A DNA stretch of 64,000 nt. Source: Megalonaias nervosa. Lineage: Eukaryota > Mollusca > Bivalvia > Unionida > Unionidae. The stretch is taken from positions 1-64,000 of the forward strand of contig JAECUM010093730.1 in NCBI GenBank assembly GCA_016617855.1, given 5' to 3'. Numbering within the stretch: the stretch's first letter is position 1; each line of letters starts with the position of its first letter. Positions 1 through 11,815 of the stretch are shown here, one piece after another. The position numbers and the translations under genes are program-made. The notes below the pieces were generated by a model. The model was not told where the DNA came from, made no database searches, and worked only from the letters and a program-made list of their open reading frames with translations.

Positions 1-442
1 AAATTTTGTGTTTAATTCTGGATCGTATCGATAGCCAGTGTAGGGTACAGAGCAGGGGAGAGGCGTGCTCTGATCGTGGTACTCTAAGGATGATCCGAGC
101 AGCTGTATTTTGAACTTTTGAAGTTTCTGAAGTAGATATTGAGACGAACCAGACAGAATTGAGTTACAATAGTCCAGTCTTGAAAGTACTAAGGAACACA
201 CAAGTGTTTTTAGTGGCATCAACTGAAAGATACTTGCGAATGGAGCTGATGCGTCTCAGCTCAAGATATGCGGCCTTGCATATGTTCATGACATGTTGGT
301 GCAATGAGAGAGTACTGTCGAGAGTAACACCTAGGTTTCGTACTGACTGTGTGAATTTAATGTTGGTGTTGCTGATATTTATTGTCTGAGGTAAAGGATG
401 TGAATGAGAAAGTCTTTGTGTTGTAATCAGAATGGCTTCAGT
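1..442 (-). pseudogene. LINE A reverse transcriptase thumb and C-terminal domain, partial
   Basis: This continues LINE A pol in a third frame after the homopolymer indel near 442. It shows the NLGVTLDSTLS block and the conserved RRISSIRKYL segment of the RT thumb. Further one-base indels near 202 and 116 shift the frame again, after which SRLDYCNSIL, VQNTAARII and LHWLSIRSRI can be read. These are standard C-terminal landmarks of CR1/L2-type LINEs. Coding sequence reaches position 1, so the protein end and the 3' UTR lie to the left of the window. Confidence 0.8.
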
Positions 443-1017
443 TTTTATCATCATTCATCTGCAGCTTGTTACATGTCATCCATGATTTCACATCGGAAAT
501 GCACCTCTCTACGCCTTGGATGGTAGCTTCAACTTCAGTTGGATGGCTAGATTTGTATATTTGGGTGTCATCAGCATACAATTGGTGAGACACTGGATGA
601 TGATCTATGACACTTGAGAGTGGCTGAGTGTATAGAATAAAGAGAACAGGTCCAAGAACAGACCCCTGTGGAACACCACAGCATAGATCAACTGGGCTGG
701 AGTGTTTTCCATTTGCAGACACAATTTGTGTCCTGTTGATCAAGTAGGACTTGAACCATAGTAAGACTGTATCGTGAAAGCCAAATACATGCTGGAGATG
801 GTGAAGTAATATATCATGGTCTATTGTGTCAAATGCTGCAGACAAATCAAGGAGAGTGAGGACTGTAATCTTTCCGCTATCCAAAGCAGAGAGAAGGTCA
901 TTAACTACTTTCAGAAGAGTAGTTTCAGTACTGTGGCAAGGGCGATATGCAGACTGTACATTGCTAAAAAGACTGTTTGAATTCAGATGAGATACAAGTT
1001 GGGATAGAACAACTTTT
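438..1017 (-). pseudogene. LINE A reverse transcriptase core
   Basis: This is the continuation of the LINE A polymerase after the one-base frameshift. Counting from the Met at 884, the catalytic LLDLSAAFD block lies at about residues 11-19, the GVPQGSVLGP block at 70-79 and the YADD box at 103-106 (plus-strand 567-578). All three catalytic aspartates are therefore intact. Upstream of that Met, in the same frame back to about 1017, the QSAYRP and STETTLL motifs typical of CR1/L2-like RTs can be read, so the Met is not a real start. The frame ends at TGA near 440 because of one extra A in a five-A run. Confidence 0.88.
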
Positions 1018-3088
1018 CTAAGATTTTTGACATGAATGGGAGATTAGAAACTGGGCGGTAGTTCTTTAAATCATTATGGTCGAGTGTTGGTTTCTTCAGC
1101 AGAGGCTTTACAATGGCAGTTTTGTAAAATGATGGGAATTCCCCAGTTGAGAGAGAGGTATTAATAACATCAGTTAGTGAAGGCAGTATTGGATCCAAGC
1201 ACTCTAGCAGCAGTGACGTCGGAATCGGATCCAGTTCACATGACTTTGGTGCACTCTTCATCACGATTGTACGTACTAAATCCATAGAGACAGGTTCAAA
1301 TGCTGCTAACGGTTGCTGCTGAAATTCTGTATCACAACTGTATGGTGACGACGAGTCAACTGAAATTGTGTTGTCAAGTTTATCTCTGATGGTTTGTACT
1401 TTGTCACGGAAGAAATTTGCAAACAGGTCCGGAAGGTCGACTAGAGAGAAGGTAGCTGGAAGTGGTGTACATTTGTTCCTTGACATCAGCTTGTCAGTAA
1501 TCTCAAATAGCTCTTTGCAGCTGGAAATTTCCATGATTTTAATACTGTAGTGGGCTGATTTCGCTGCATGGACTATGTTTGTGACATTCTTCTTAGCGGC
1601 ATCATAGATCTGCTTATGAATAGTGAGTCTGGTGGAAAGCCAAAGCCTCTCAGCTTTACGGCGGTCTCTTTTAGCAGTGCGAAGCTGGTCCCTAACACTG
1701 CTATACCACGGAGAACACTTCTGAATTGCTACTCTGCACTTGGTTGCTGGGGCATGTTTGTCGAGCAATGAACGCAGGCAGTTATCAAGTTGTTCTGCTG
1801 TAGTAGGTAAGCTAGTTGTTAGGTTTGCTTGGATGTCATGCATTAGTTTGGTTCTGTTTATCATACGGAGGTTTCTCTTAGTAGCGAATAAAGGTGGAGG
1901 GTTAGGGACTGATACGTCAAGATGGCATATAATGCAGAGGTGATCTGATGAAAGTTCATGGGACACCAGGGAGGACTGAAGAATATTATCATCAGGTCTG
2001 TAAAGAATCCAGTCTAATATGTGACCATGTTTATGGGTGGGTTGGCTAACTGACTGTTTGAGGTTGAAAACGTGAATGGAATCTAGGAGTTTCGATGTGC
2101 ATGGGTTTCCAGGACAGTCAAAGTGAAAGTTGAAATCTCCAAGAATAATCAGGTTGCCATCTATCGAATTTCCATACTCCAGGAGATTCGGAAACTGCTC
2201 CAAAAAGAGAGATTCTGTCAGCTTGTTTTTTCTACTAGGAGGAGGGCGGTAATGGCAGAAAAAATGGACAGACCTTTGTTCCAGTGTGAGTGTAGTTTGG
2301 ACTAGTTCAAACGATGTGTGGTCGTAATTGAAAGTTGTTGTGTAGTTAAGACGGTTGATCATGGAGGTCTTTGCGATGACAGCAATTCCACCTCCGCGAG
2401 AGTGGTGGGGGAACGACTTGATGGAGTAACCGGTGGGTGTTAGATCCGCGCACTTGGGTTCTTCGCCTGATGTTTTTAGCCATGTTTCTGTCAGGAAAAA
2501 GACGTCGATATCCTGATCGTTGATAAAATTAACTATTTCTGTGCGCTTTTCCGATGGTCCTACTGATTGGGCATTGAATAATGCGATGCGCAGTGGTATC
2601 TCTTCGATAGCTGACACAAAGGTTGACGATTTAATTGGAATTTGGATTAGGTTGCCTAAATTAACGGCCGAATTTTTAAATTTCTGCGCCGGAAAGGGCG
2701 AAAGGGAGATAACTGGAATTCTTCTTCCTGTTCTACGCCGGCCAGCTTTGAAACAACGCTTCTTTTTTCGCTTCCGTTTACAGTTATGGAATGATGAATG
2801 TAGTCCCAGATCGTTTAGTCTAGTACACAATGTAGTGTGGAGAGCCAAGGAGTGGCCATTTAACGCAATTAATGAGGGTCCATCATAGCATAAACGGGTG
2901 GACTGGCGAGTATCACGTGATGGCGGCTTGTTCGATAACAAAGGAAGCCGCAACAGTGGAGCAAGACAGCTGAGAAAAAGTCTAATTTGTCTCGTTTCCA
3001 ATACAAGAAGATGAAGAAACACATTCGAAAAGAACAGACAGTGCATGATGAACACAATAACGCAGACGAAGACAGACAACAAGCACAC
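983..3088 (-). pseudogene. LINE A pol, endonuclease plus N-terminal reverse transcriptase
   Basis: This 701-codon frame carries the nicking endonuclease at about residues 166-390. Visible motifs are FNAQS (Asn172), TETWL (Glu201), RGGG (231-234), GDFNFHFD (317-324) and SDH (381-383, the catalytic His), so every EN catalytic residue is present. Residues about 655-695 hold the start of the RT fingers, including KPLLKKP and NYRPVSNLPF. The frame then ends at TGA because of a one-base loss near 1016. The RT continues in another frame immediately downstream. The first 165 residues look unlike any LINE domain and may be 5' untranslated sequence read through, so the true start may be internal. Known for the family: EN nicks target DNA to prime reverse transcription. 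Confidence 0.85.
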
Positions 3089-3149
3089 AGATCATGAAAA
3101 CGGCACAAAAATCCGGACAGCTGCCTCAAGCCGGTTAAGCGATAGCGGC

Positions 3150-4541
3150 CATCTCGTCAAATACTCATATCAACAACAAATACAATTATTTAAATTACAC
3201 TAATTTCCCAACCTCAATAACACATGGACGGACAATACTAGACTGAACAAACACCATGAAAAGGAATTAACAGCAACGAAGAAAAGGAGCACATACAACT
3301 GAGAGCAGCCATCCACAGATAGAGAGAGAGAGAGAAGAAAGAACAGAGGAAAGAGGCAAAACTACCAAAACTTGCCAAGGAAAGAAGAACAAATGGAGGC
3401 AACATCCAATAACCCTCCACAATCTGCCACACAGAAAAAATATAACTAACCAACCTACCACATACAGAAAAGATATAACTAACCAACCTGCCAAACGGCC
3501 CCTACAGAAAAGATGCCAAAACGACTAGCCAGCCAGATTTGCCAGACAAACAACAAAGCAAGGAGCAGTCCAGGAAGCTCTACCTGCTGCTCCACAAACC
3601 CACGTACCCCCCCGCCCCCGACACACACATTAACACCCTAGCTGGGAACATCAAAACAAGAGCTAGGGCAGATATACTAGCAATACCTAGGTGGGATCCT
3701 GACCTGGACAAGCCCATGTCGAGCAAAGACTTCCCCACCATGACCCCGGCATAAAGGTGTTTGTATCGAATCAAAGGTAAGGGACCGTCCAGGATACACC
3801 CCACCTGCTGTCCCAAAATTCCCCCCCCCCCCGACACGGACACACGCAAAGGCAAGGGACAGTCCAGGCTGCTCTGCCTGCTGCCCCGCAAAAAACCCAA
3901 CCAAAGGTCTTCAGTTTGACCCCAGAAGACCAACGACACACAATCATGATCCTTTTGGACGGCGGCGCAAAAACATAAAACCAACAATACCCAAGAGGAG
4001 CTAAAATTATAGGATGGCCCACATCCAGCTGATAGGGAAAATTCAGACCCATATAAGTACGCTAAGTACGCGAAATTCAAACACAAATATTCATTCTAAA
4101 TTCACAACTCTTTAACATTTGACAAATTGCTCAGGTGGCTCACACAAAATTGGCATAGGGACATCCATAGGAACAACTGGAAACAATTAGAACAAAGTCT
4201 GCCCTGCTGAGATAATGCAGGCTGGGCTTGATCTTTGGTGAAGTGAGGCGGGGGACGGGGACCACGGTGGGAGACCTGGTGGTGGGTCTGCGGTTTGGGA
4301 GCGATGGAGGGACGTCCACTTTATTTAGGGGATATGATGGCACCATGCTCATACCCCTGATAACACGGCACAAAACCGGAAAGGCCCAGCCTGGGGCCAA
4401 GCACCCCCTTAAGGGGACTGTCGCCCAGCCTAGGGCCACAACCAGTCGCACAAGCACTGAGTGCATACGCGACTATAATCCGAAAACAACAAACCAACAC
4501 ATGCATCACTCAGCAACCCACATCAAGACACACACGACCGA
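3150..4541 (+). other. Probable 5' untranslated region of LINE B
   Basis: This is mostly A/C-rich sequence with poly-C runs (3606-3616, 3822-3832) and no convincing protein motif. It lies directly upstream of the gag-like region of LINE B. Blocks within it (3655-3735 and 4050-4470) recur in the same order at 11090-11160 and 11365-11750. I read it as the 5' region of an I-group LINE. The true 5' end could be anywhere from 3180 to about 3500, because LINE A ends close by in the opposite orientation. Confidence 0.45.
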
Positions 4542-6159
4542 ATGAAAACAAGGGAACAAGAGGTTGACAACAATACCTCAAAGACCACAGCAGTAACAAC
4601 AACAGCCACTAATACAACACACAACACCCTATGCCACCAAAAAACTACTACTGCTCCTAAATACATCATACACAGTAGTCAACAAGCAGGACCATCTGAA
4701 CACATATCGGCAAAGGAAATGATGGAAATAGAAAAAGCCCTCCAAGAAGCAAGTCAGGAAACACAGGAATCAACAAACAATGCCTACTATGATAAACCAG
4801 AATATGAAGAGGAAGCTCTTACAGTAAAAGGGAAGCAACCAATGAACAGAAAACAGAATATCAAAAAACAGCCATATCCAACGACAAAAGAACAACAGAT
4901 AAAGTAAACCACACAGCTCAAAAACACCAGAACAGCTATATAAACAACATGGACACCAAAAACAAAAGCAACACTGACAACATTGACACCGGACAACCAA
5001 ACCCAAAGAAAAATAAAATCGCCACAGGTAAAGGAAACCAATATCAGGGAAGATCAAAACCGACGAAGTACAACTACCACCCGCCAGATCTGACAATATT
5101 TATTAGCAGCTCCAACCAAAGATTCCTTTGCATCAGCACCAAAAGTCTAGCAGCAACGTTAATGCAAAAAACGTAATGGCATATTTCGTATCATCAGACC
5201 CACGTCTAATTACATCATCATCTTTTGCAACACCGCACGCCAGCTAGCTAAATGCCCAGAAATAACCAACATAGCTGGGATAGATGTCATAGTCAAAAGA
5301 CACCAGGCAACATATAAAACACCTACCAAAGACACACCAACGACAACTATCCAAGTCGCAGCAACGACCACTAGCAAAACACCAACGGCTAACCGAGAAC
5401 TAAAAGAGCAGGAAACACCAGCCTCCGGATTTAAAGCAATCTTAAAACTAACAGGCACACATATCTGGAAAACCACATCAGATATAGCGTATGACCTAAA
5501 GTACCATAACATTCAACATAGAAGAATTACAACATTAAGAAACAGCCAGGGAAAAGAAACATCAACGGTACTATTAGAGTTTGCTGAACCACCACCAAAG
5601 ATTGTTAAGCTTGGACCACACAACGATCAAGCTCCAAAAATATATCAACAAAGCCCGCTTTTGCAACAACGGCCAACGCTGGGGCCACTTCACCTCCCGC
5701 TGCAGATATCATGCACAATGCTACAAATGCGGGGGCAAACACAAAGGAAATTGTGCTGCAAAAAAAAAAACAACAAAAAAACAAAAAACCCAAAACAAAT
5801 GTGCCAACTGCAGAGGAAATCATACATCATACTCTGCAAAATGCCCCTACACTATTGCGGAAAGGAAAACCATTCAAATAATGGAAGATAAACAAATCAC
5901 CTACAACCAAGCCAAGAAAGAACATAAAAACTTAAACTCTACACAAACAGTGACTACACTAAAAACGACGAATACAACACAATCAACCACAACTAACCAG
6001 GAAGGAAATAGGACAACGACCACTCGATCTCAAACACCACCAGCTAAGAGAAATGACCAACAAAACCAGGGTACCTCACCCAACCATACTAAACAACAAT
6101 CAGGACACAACAAACGCATAACCAGGGAAAATAACACTCACAGCGGGGGAAGACATTAA
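4542..6159 (+). pseudogene. LINE B ORF1 (gag-like, CCHC zinc knuckles)
   Basis: ORF1 of I-group LINEs makes an RNA-binding protein that packages the element RNA. Here three zinc-knuckle motifs are read at 5662-5844: the first has lost its second Cys (C-N-N-G), the second is CX2CX3HX3C and the third CX2CX3HX6C. Upstream, in a different frame at about 5210-5640, a segment with GTHIWKTTSDIAYDL and TVLLEFAEPPP resembles the RRM-like domain that precedes the knuckles in this family. A frameshift near 5640 separates the two. A Thr/Asn/Gln-rich N-terminal part starts at the ATG at 4542, but several stops intervene, so the true start is uncertain. Confidence 0.7.
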
Positions 6160-6451
6160 ACAAAAACCAGATACTTCACCCAAACTCAACACAAAACAAC
6201 CAACAGGAAACGAGACTCATATTACATCCGATGATTATCTCGACCCCATCCTAATAACTCAATATTTCAAGGAACTACAAGAGGGAATACAACAAAACAC
6301 TCATCATAATCAAATTAAAAAAAAAAAAAAACAAAACAAGACTTCTTTCTATTACTTTTCAGACTACTAGAAAATAATTTTCCCAAGGATAATTAATGAT
6401 AATCAATCTACCTGCAACTATTACCAAGTACATAAACAACATACTTGAACA

Positions 6452-7410
6452 ATGGATACCAACAATGATACAACTTACGCAACAAAATTTATTATATGGC
6501 AATGGAATTGTAGAGGGTTATTTTCAAATCATGGTGAGCTGATCTCAGCTATAAACATGGCCACCAGCAAACCTGATATCCTCTGCCTACAAGAGACACT
6601 TCTAACTGAAACAAAGTAAGACAATACCCAAAATAAAGGACTACGATGTAAAATTCTATAAAAACAGGAGCAATGGGAAAAAATGAGGACTTGCCATCTA
6701 TATACACAATACAATCACAGAAGTAGCAGAAATAGACACCAACATCGGCTTACATGGAAATCTGATAGAGTACCAAACAATCACCGTCAAAGCAGAACAA
6801 AAAAATTAAACATCTATAACATATATGACCCAGGAGGGAATAATACAAACCCCACCCAAAGCTACATAGAATTATTTAAAGACAGGGGTATAAACAGTAT
6901 CATCTGTGGGGACTTCAACGCACATCACACAGAATGGGGTGGTGACCATATAGACACAAGAGGGAAAAACATCGAAAAATACACCAGGGAAAACTAACTA
7001 ATAATACTGAGCACAGGTACACCCACTAGAATAGACCCCACTACTGGAAAATTTACACCAATAGATCTGACACTAGCAACAGCAAAACTTGCACAGATTA
7101 CGGACTGGGAAGTGCTACAGCAAAACACATTAGGCAGTGATCACTTCCCGATATTTATTACAATATACTTACAAAGTTCAAAAGAACAGCAAAGAAACAT
7201 ACAGAAATGGAGAAAAGATAAAGCCAATTGGGACCTATTTCAACAAATCTTGAGCAAAACACAATTAGAAAATCTACGTAGTAATGATACCAACCAATAC
7301 TACAACAACATAACCCAGGCAATAAATGAAGCAGAACAAGAAAACATACCCAAAACAAGTGGGAAATCCAGTAAAACTAGTATACCGTGGTGTACTGACA
7401 ACTGCTGAAT
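6452..7410 (+). pseudogene. LINE B endonuclease domain
   Basis: The likely ORF2 start is the ATG at 6452, just upstream of IWQWNCRGL, the conserved N-terminal strand of LINE endonucleases. LCLQET (catalytic Glu) follows before an in-frame TAA near 6618. After frameshifts, GLAIYIHNT (about 6688), CGDFNAHHTEWG (about 6905-6940), TPIDLTLAT (about 7060) and GSDHFPI (catalytic His, about 7135-7155) are read in order. All EN landmarks are therefore present but spread over two or more frames with stops. The residues after 7160 are a charged linker toward the RT. Confidence 0.78.
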
Positions 7411-9290
7411 TGCCATCAAAGACAAAAAGAAAGCCCTTAATTGCTTTAAACACATAAAATTAGCATCGGACTTCATCAACTATAAGCTAAAAGAAACTAC
7501 CGCACGAACAACAATAAAGGAAGCAAAAAAAAAAAAAAACAACACAACTCATGGCAAACATACTGCTCCTCACTCAATCATCGTACCAACTCCAAAGAAG
7601 TATGGGCAAAAATCAGAGCCATGAGAGGAAATGTCCCAACAACCACACCAAAAAATAACAGGAGCCGACACTAACCAAGATAAAGCGGAACAGTTAGCAA
7701 AACACTTTGCTAGTCCCAGCAGCAACAACAACCATTCTCAAAAATTTGTCGCGAAGACAAGCTTTAGAAAAGGAATTCTCTCACTTATTCAAGGATCAAA
7801 CTACGGATCAAACCAACAATGACTCACCCCTAAATGACAATTTCATTATTCAGGAATGGAGAAAAGCATTAATCAACAAAATGTCCATATCCCCAGGAGA
7901 AGACAACCTGGGCTATGACATCTAGAAACATCTGCCAATAAATATGCAGATAATTATACTCGATATGTTCAACCTAATATGGAAAATCGGAAAGTATGTT
8001 TGTGGAAACAAGCAACAGTCATAGCCATACCCAAACCAGGAAAAGACCCTAAAAATGTTACATCATACCGACCTATCTTCTTGACGAATACCATCTGCAA
8101 AGTCATGGAGACAATGATCAACAACCGACTAAGACACCACCTACATAAAAACCATCTTATCTCTGAGAATCAAAGTGGGTTCAGAACTAAACGTTCCACC
8201 CTAGATCAGCTAATTAGACTAGAAGCCAACATTAAACTTGCCTTTAATGCCAAACGGAAAAGAGACAGGCACCTAATCGCGATATTTATCGACCTAGAAA
8301 AGCGTTCGATCTAGTCTGGACTAAAGGCCTGATCCCCAAATTCAACCAATATGGCATAACAGGACGCATGCACTGGTGGATTTCAAACTTCCTCACGGGA
8401 AGACAAATCAAAACCAGAGCAGTTGACACTCTCTGAGACTTATACTCTGGACAACGGAACTCCCCAGGGAAGCGTGATAAGTCCTACACTATTTAACATC
8501 ATGGTCAACAACCTCGGTGACTGTATTAACAACATAATTGACTTATCTCAGTTTGAAGACGATAGCGGAATTTTGAAAGCAGGAAACCCCAACAGCCAAA
8601 AACACATTGACCAACTACAACAGAGCTAAGACGCTATCGGCAAATGGGCTGACAACTTGGGATTTAAAATTTCAAGTACCAAAACTGTTGGAATGCTTTT
8701 CTCCCCAACCAATAAAAAATCTCCCATATACCCCCAAACTCTACCTATAATACACACCTATACAATTCGTTAAGCAAACATATTTCTTGTGAATGCTACT
8801 AAATGAGAACCTCAACTGGAAACATCACATAACATCTCTAATCCAAAAATGCCAACAAGACCTCAACCGCCTAAAATGTATTAAAGGGACAACATGGGAA
8901 GTGGACCAACAAACACTGCTCATGCTCTACAAATCATTAATCAGGGCTAAACTGGACTACGTCTGCCAGGTGTATGCCTCTGCAAACGATAATTTACTCC
9001 AAAAGCTAAACAATATACAGTACAAAGCGCTGAGACTATGCACGGGGACACTACCTAACACCTCGATCGAGGAACTACAAATACTAACGGGAGACTTACC
9101 ACTACACCATAGACGCGAAGAACATATATTGAGATATGTCACCAGAAACTCAATCCACAAAGACACCAACCCGACTAAACAGACGATCAATAAGTGCAGG
9201 ATTCCATTCAGCCAAAAACTAGTTCCAAATCCCAAAGCAAGTAAAACATACATACACTCTATGAGGAAATTGAACTACTAACGATCCTAC
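7411..9290 (+). pseudogene. LINE B reverse transcriptase domain
   Basis: RT blocks are read in order: IPKPGKDP and SYRPI (8020-8075), NQSGFR (about 8170), IFIDLEK (about 8280-8305, first catalytic Asp), GTPQGSVISP (8456-8487) and QFEDDSG (8549-8569). The last should be the F/Y-A-D-D box; Ala has become Glu, although both Asp remain. The thumb continues with NLNWKHHI and LDYVCQVYAS in the frame beginning at 8793. Stops at 7406, 7803, 7923 and 8629 and several frame changes break the domain. Clade-typical features match I-group RTs. Confidence 0.78.
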
Positions 9291-9349
9291 CCCTTGGAAA
9301 AACAACACTCCCAGAATAAACCTGATTTCCCAGACATTTGAATCCAAAC

Positions 9350-10297
9350 TACAAAATCCATGGAGAAAACGAACAGAAATTGACAAAATCATCGATGAGT
9401 CATGCTCTGGCTATATTAAAATCTACACAGACGGATCCAAATCGAAAGAACTAGAAAGAACAGCAGCTGGAATAGTGATACCGGACCAACAAGTCGAAAT
9501 TTGGCGCTAGACTCCCGGACGGTTGCTCCATCTACACAGCAGAATTCTGGGCAATAAATGAAGCACTTAAATGGATCAAAAGCCAAAAACACATCCAGTA
9601 CGTCATTATAACAGACTCTCTCTGCACACTTAAATCCCTAGAGACGGGAACATCATAAAGCAGAGGCAATATGCTAGAAGAAACAATGCTATCCATTAGA
9701 GAAATCGAAAAAACCCAACAAAACATCGAATTCCTATGGGTACCTTCGCACATCAATCTGACCAGAAACGACAAAGCTGACCAAAAGGCCAAGCACAATC
9801 TCCTGAACAATATAATAGAACCTATAAACTACAGTGTTCATGAAATATATAGCCAGATAAAAATCAGAATAAACAAGAAATGGCAGCAGCTCTGGGAAAA
9901 CACCAACAAGGGCAGACATTTATTCCAAATACAAAAAGAGGTCACCAGAAACATCAAGACACCTAAAGACCTGGAAACCATCGACCTCAGAATCATTAAG
10001 AGGATCAAAACCGGGAAAACCTTACTAAAAATCAGCTTTGGAAAATATCTCAGCAAAGAACCGAATCGAATTATAAACTGCCCTCACTGCCCTGTACCAG
10101 AAACACTGGTCCATGTTTTTAACAGCTGTCCCAAATATCACAATCACCGAATTAATTTCCAAGACTACCAAAAGAGGATCGGATCTCCTACAACATACCC
10201 TGAATTCTTAGATAAGGTACATAACAAAAACATTGGCACCACATATAAAAATATAATATCGTACTTTAAACAAATTAATAAGCATGGACAAATATAA
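9350..10297 (+). pseudogene. LINE B RNase H and C-terminal zinc motif
   Basis: RNase H removes the RNA strand from the cDNA hybrid. Its motifs are all visible: IYTDGSK (about 9420, Asp), TAEFWAI (about 9537, Glu), IITDSL (about 9606, Asp) and VPSHINLTRNDKAD (about 9739-9782, His and final Asp). Frame changes fall near 9508 and 9657. Downstream, in the frame starting at 9671, a CX2C...HX4C motif (NCPHCPVPETLVHVFNSC, about 10075-10130) matches the C-terminal zinc motif of I and Jockey elements. The frame stops at 10297. RNase H makes a CR1 or L2 assignment unlikely for this element. Confidence 0.82.
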
Positions 10298-10299
10298 AC

Positions 10300-10640
10300 A
10301 AATCTAAAAATACAGCTGTAATAACAATAAACAGGAAGGACTATAGCAGCAGGACAAGACTGCTAGACAAAGGGCAAGTCCACAATGAACTCAATTTTTT
10401 TTTACACATAATCAAACCAAAACACCAACAATTAAGTAAAAATTAAAAATAAAAAAATAATAAGAATTTACACACGTAACAGGGAACTTAAATAGAAAAT
10501 AAAAGAAGAGAGGCAGGTAAAAAAGAGAGAAAGAGAAAAAAAAGAAAACAAATTTTTTCCCTTCCTTGCATATTACCAAACTAATAACACAGGTCTGAGT
10601 AAAACAACAATCAACACACGAATAACTATCAAACTGATCC
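10300..10640. other. A/T-rich tail region after LINE B
   Basis: This stretch is T-run and A-run rich (for example 10396-10404 and 10435-10460) without coding signals. It probably holds the 3' UTR and tail of LINE B and the junction with the next related fragment. Confidence 0.4.
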
Positions 10641-11815
10641 GCCAATAAAGTATATAAGGTGGCTAACCCGCCATCAGGCCCAGTCGCACAAGGCGACAAA
10701 GATTGGCTAAATTAAACCCGGACACTACAGATATCAGCCCCACCCTATTAAGAATATAAGGTGACTTAAGCCCAGTCATCAGGTCCCCAAAAATCGCAAC
10801 GCACAATATGTAAGACCCAAACATAATCCCAAGATGTCACTCAGACCTATTACTATGACCTAACAACCAAAGGGACTCAATGTTACTTTCAAAAATATCA
10901 AGGCGCAAATTATCAAAGCCTATATCCATTGGAAGTCGAATGAGGGGCAACAGCTTATCTTCGGAGTAATAATACCACAGCAACAAAGACCAACAAGGAA
11001 AGAACAACAAAGAAGACCAACACGAGAAAGAAGATAAAGCATCGAAAAATAAATAACTCTTTTTTTTTTACGGGCACATGGCCGCAAAACAGGTGCTAGA
11101 GAAAACATACTAGCAAACACCTGGGTGGAAACCTGATAGCAACAAGCCTGTGTTGTTTAAAGACTTTCCACTAAGCCCCCCCCCCCTTTTTTTATGAGGC
11201 TCTCCCTTTGGCTATTGAAGACCTCTTTCGGTAATAGCTCTATCCATAAAACCAGACTCGATCCGTTGGTTTCACCGACAAAATTAATGACTATTTAAAA
11301 ACACTGCGTGACTCTAACATGTGTAGCATGGCTGACATCCAGCAGCTGATTGGTACTATTTAGAAAATAAAAGTACGTTAAGTACACAAAATTCAAACTA
11401 TTATAAACAAGAGTAATGAAATTATAAGATTCGTTGAATTAGATTAATTGCACAGGTGGCTTACACATTATTGGTTTCTTCTTAATGTCCATTAGTACAA
11501 CTGGACTGAATTTGAAATATAAGTACGGAGTGGCCTTTTGGGGCGTGCACGACATCGACGGCTGCGGCGTTTGCGCCCTCGCTGGGTCCCCCTCCTCCTT
11601 TTCCTCGACTGGACCTAATTTAGAAGTGCAACATCGCACATAAACGGGGGACTGCGGTGGCACCATTCTCGCAGTCCCGACCAATTGAAAAGCCTGACTC
11701 TCAGGCATAAACTGGTCGCGAAAGCACTGAGTTTGCATAGGCGACCTAAATTCTTATCATTCATTCAGTCTGACTACCCCATCGTTTACTCGTCAACAGT
11801 GACAAAATGAGTAGA
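10640..11815 (+). mobile_element. Second I-group LINE 5' region, diverged from that of LINE B
   Basis: This repeats the layout of 3.5-4.5 kb. The block near 11090-11160 (tactagcaaacacctgggtgg) parallels 3675-3735. The block at 11365-11500 (gtacgttaagtac, then caggtggcttacac) parallels 4055-4150. The block 11640-11750 (ggtggcaccat, then aagcactgag) parallels 4335-4465. No endonuclease or RT follows, so only the 5' part is present. Divergence is high enough that they are different subfamilies or old copies. Confidence 0.5.

Larger units (their letters stand above)
1..3150 (-). mobile_element. CR1/L2-like non-LTR retrotransposon (LINE A), 3' end off window
   Basis: A minus-strand LINE encodes an apurinic-type endonuclease followed by a reverse transcriptase, in the order expected for CR1/L2/Rex-type elements that copy themselves by target-primed reverse transcription. 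The whole pol region can be followed from about 2590 down to position 1, where the C-terminal part is still coding, so the 3' end lies outside the window. No RNase H is seen before the edge. Four single-base indels (near 1016, 442, 202 and 116) split the frame; apart from these I saw no nonsense codons along the part I followed. The 5' boundary near 3100-3180 is a guess: it is where the reading frame and similarity to LINE proteins stop. Clade assignment is by the style of the EN and RT motifs only. Confidence 0.85.
3180..10400 (+). mobile_element. I-group LINE with RNase H (LINE B), decayed
   Basis: A plus-strand, roughly full-length non-LTR retrotransposon in the order gag-like zinc-knuckle protein, endonuclease, reverse transcriptase, RNase H, C-terminal zinc motif. 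The presence of RNase H and CCHC knuckles fits the I superfamily (I/Nimb/Ingi-like) rather than CR1. Many stops and frameshifts break every domain, and the RT catalytic box is mutated to FEDD (8552-8563), so this copy is dead. The A-rich composition of its coding strand is strikingly different from LINE A. The 3' end is placed near 10400 by the end of coding similarity and the start of A/T-rich sequence. Confidence 0.8.

Noticed and set aside
983..3088. Reading the first 165 residues of the LINE A frame as a membrane protein
   Set aside because: The hydrophobic start is more likely 5' untranslated sequence read through; no LINE has such a domain in this place.
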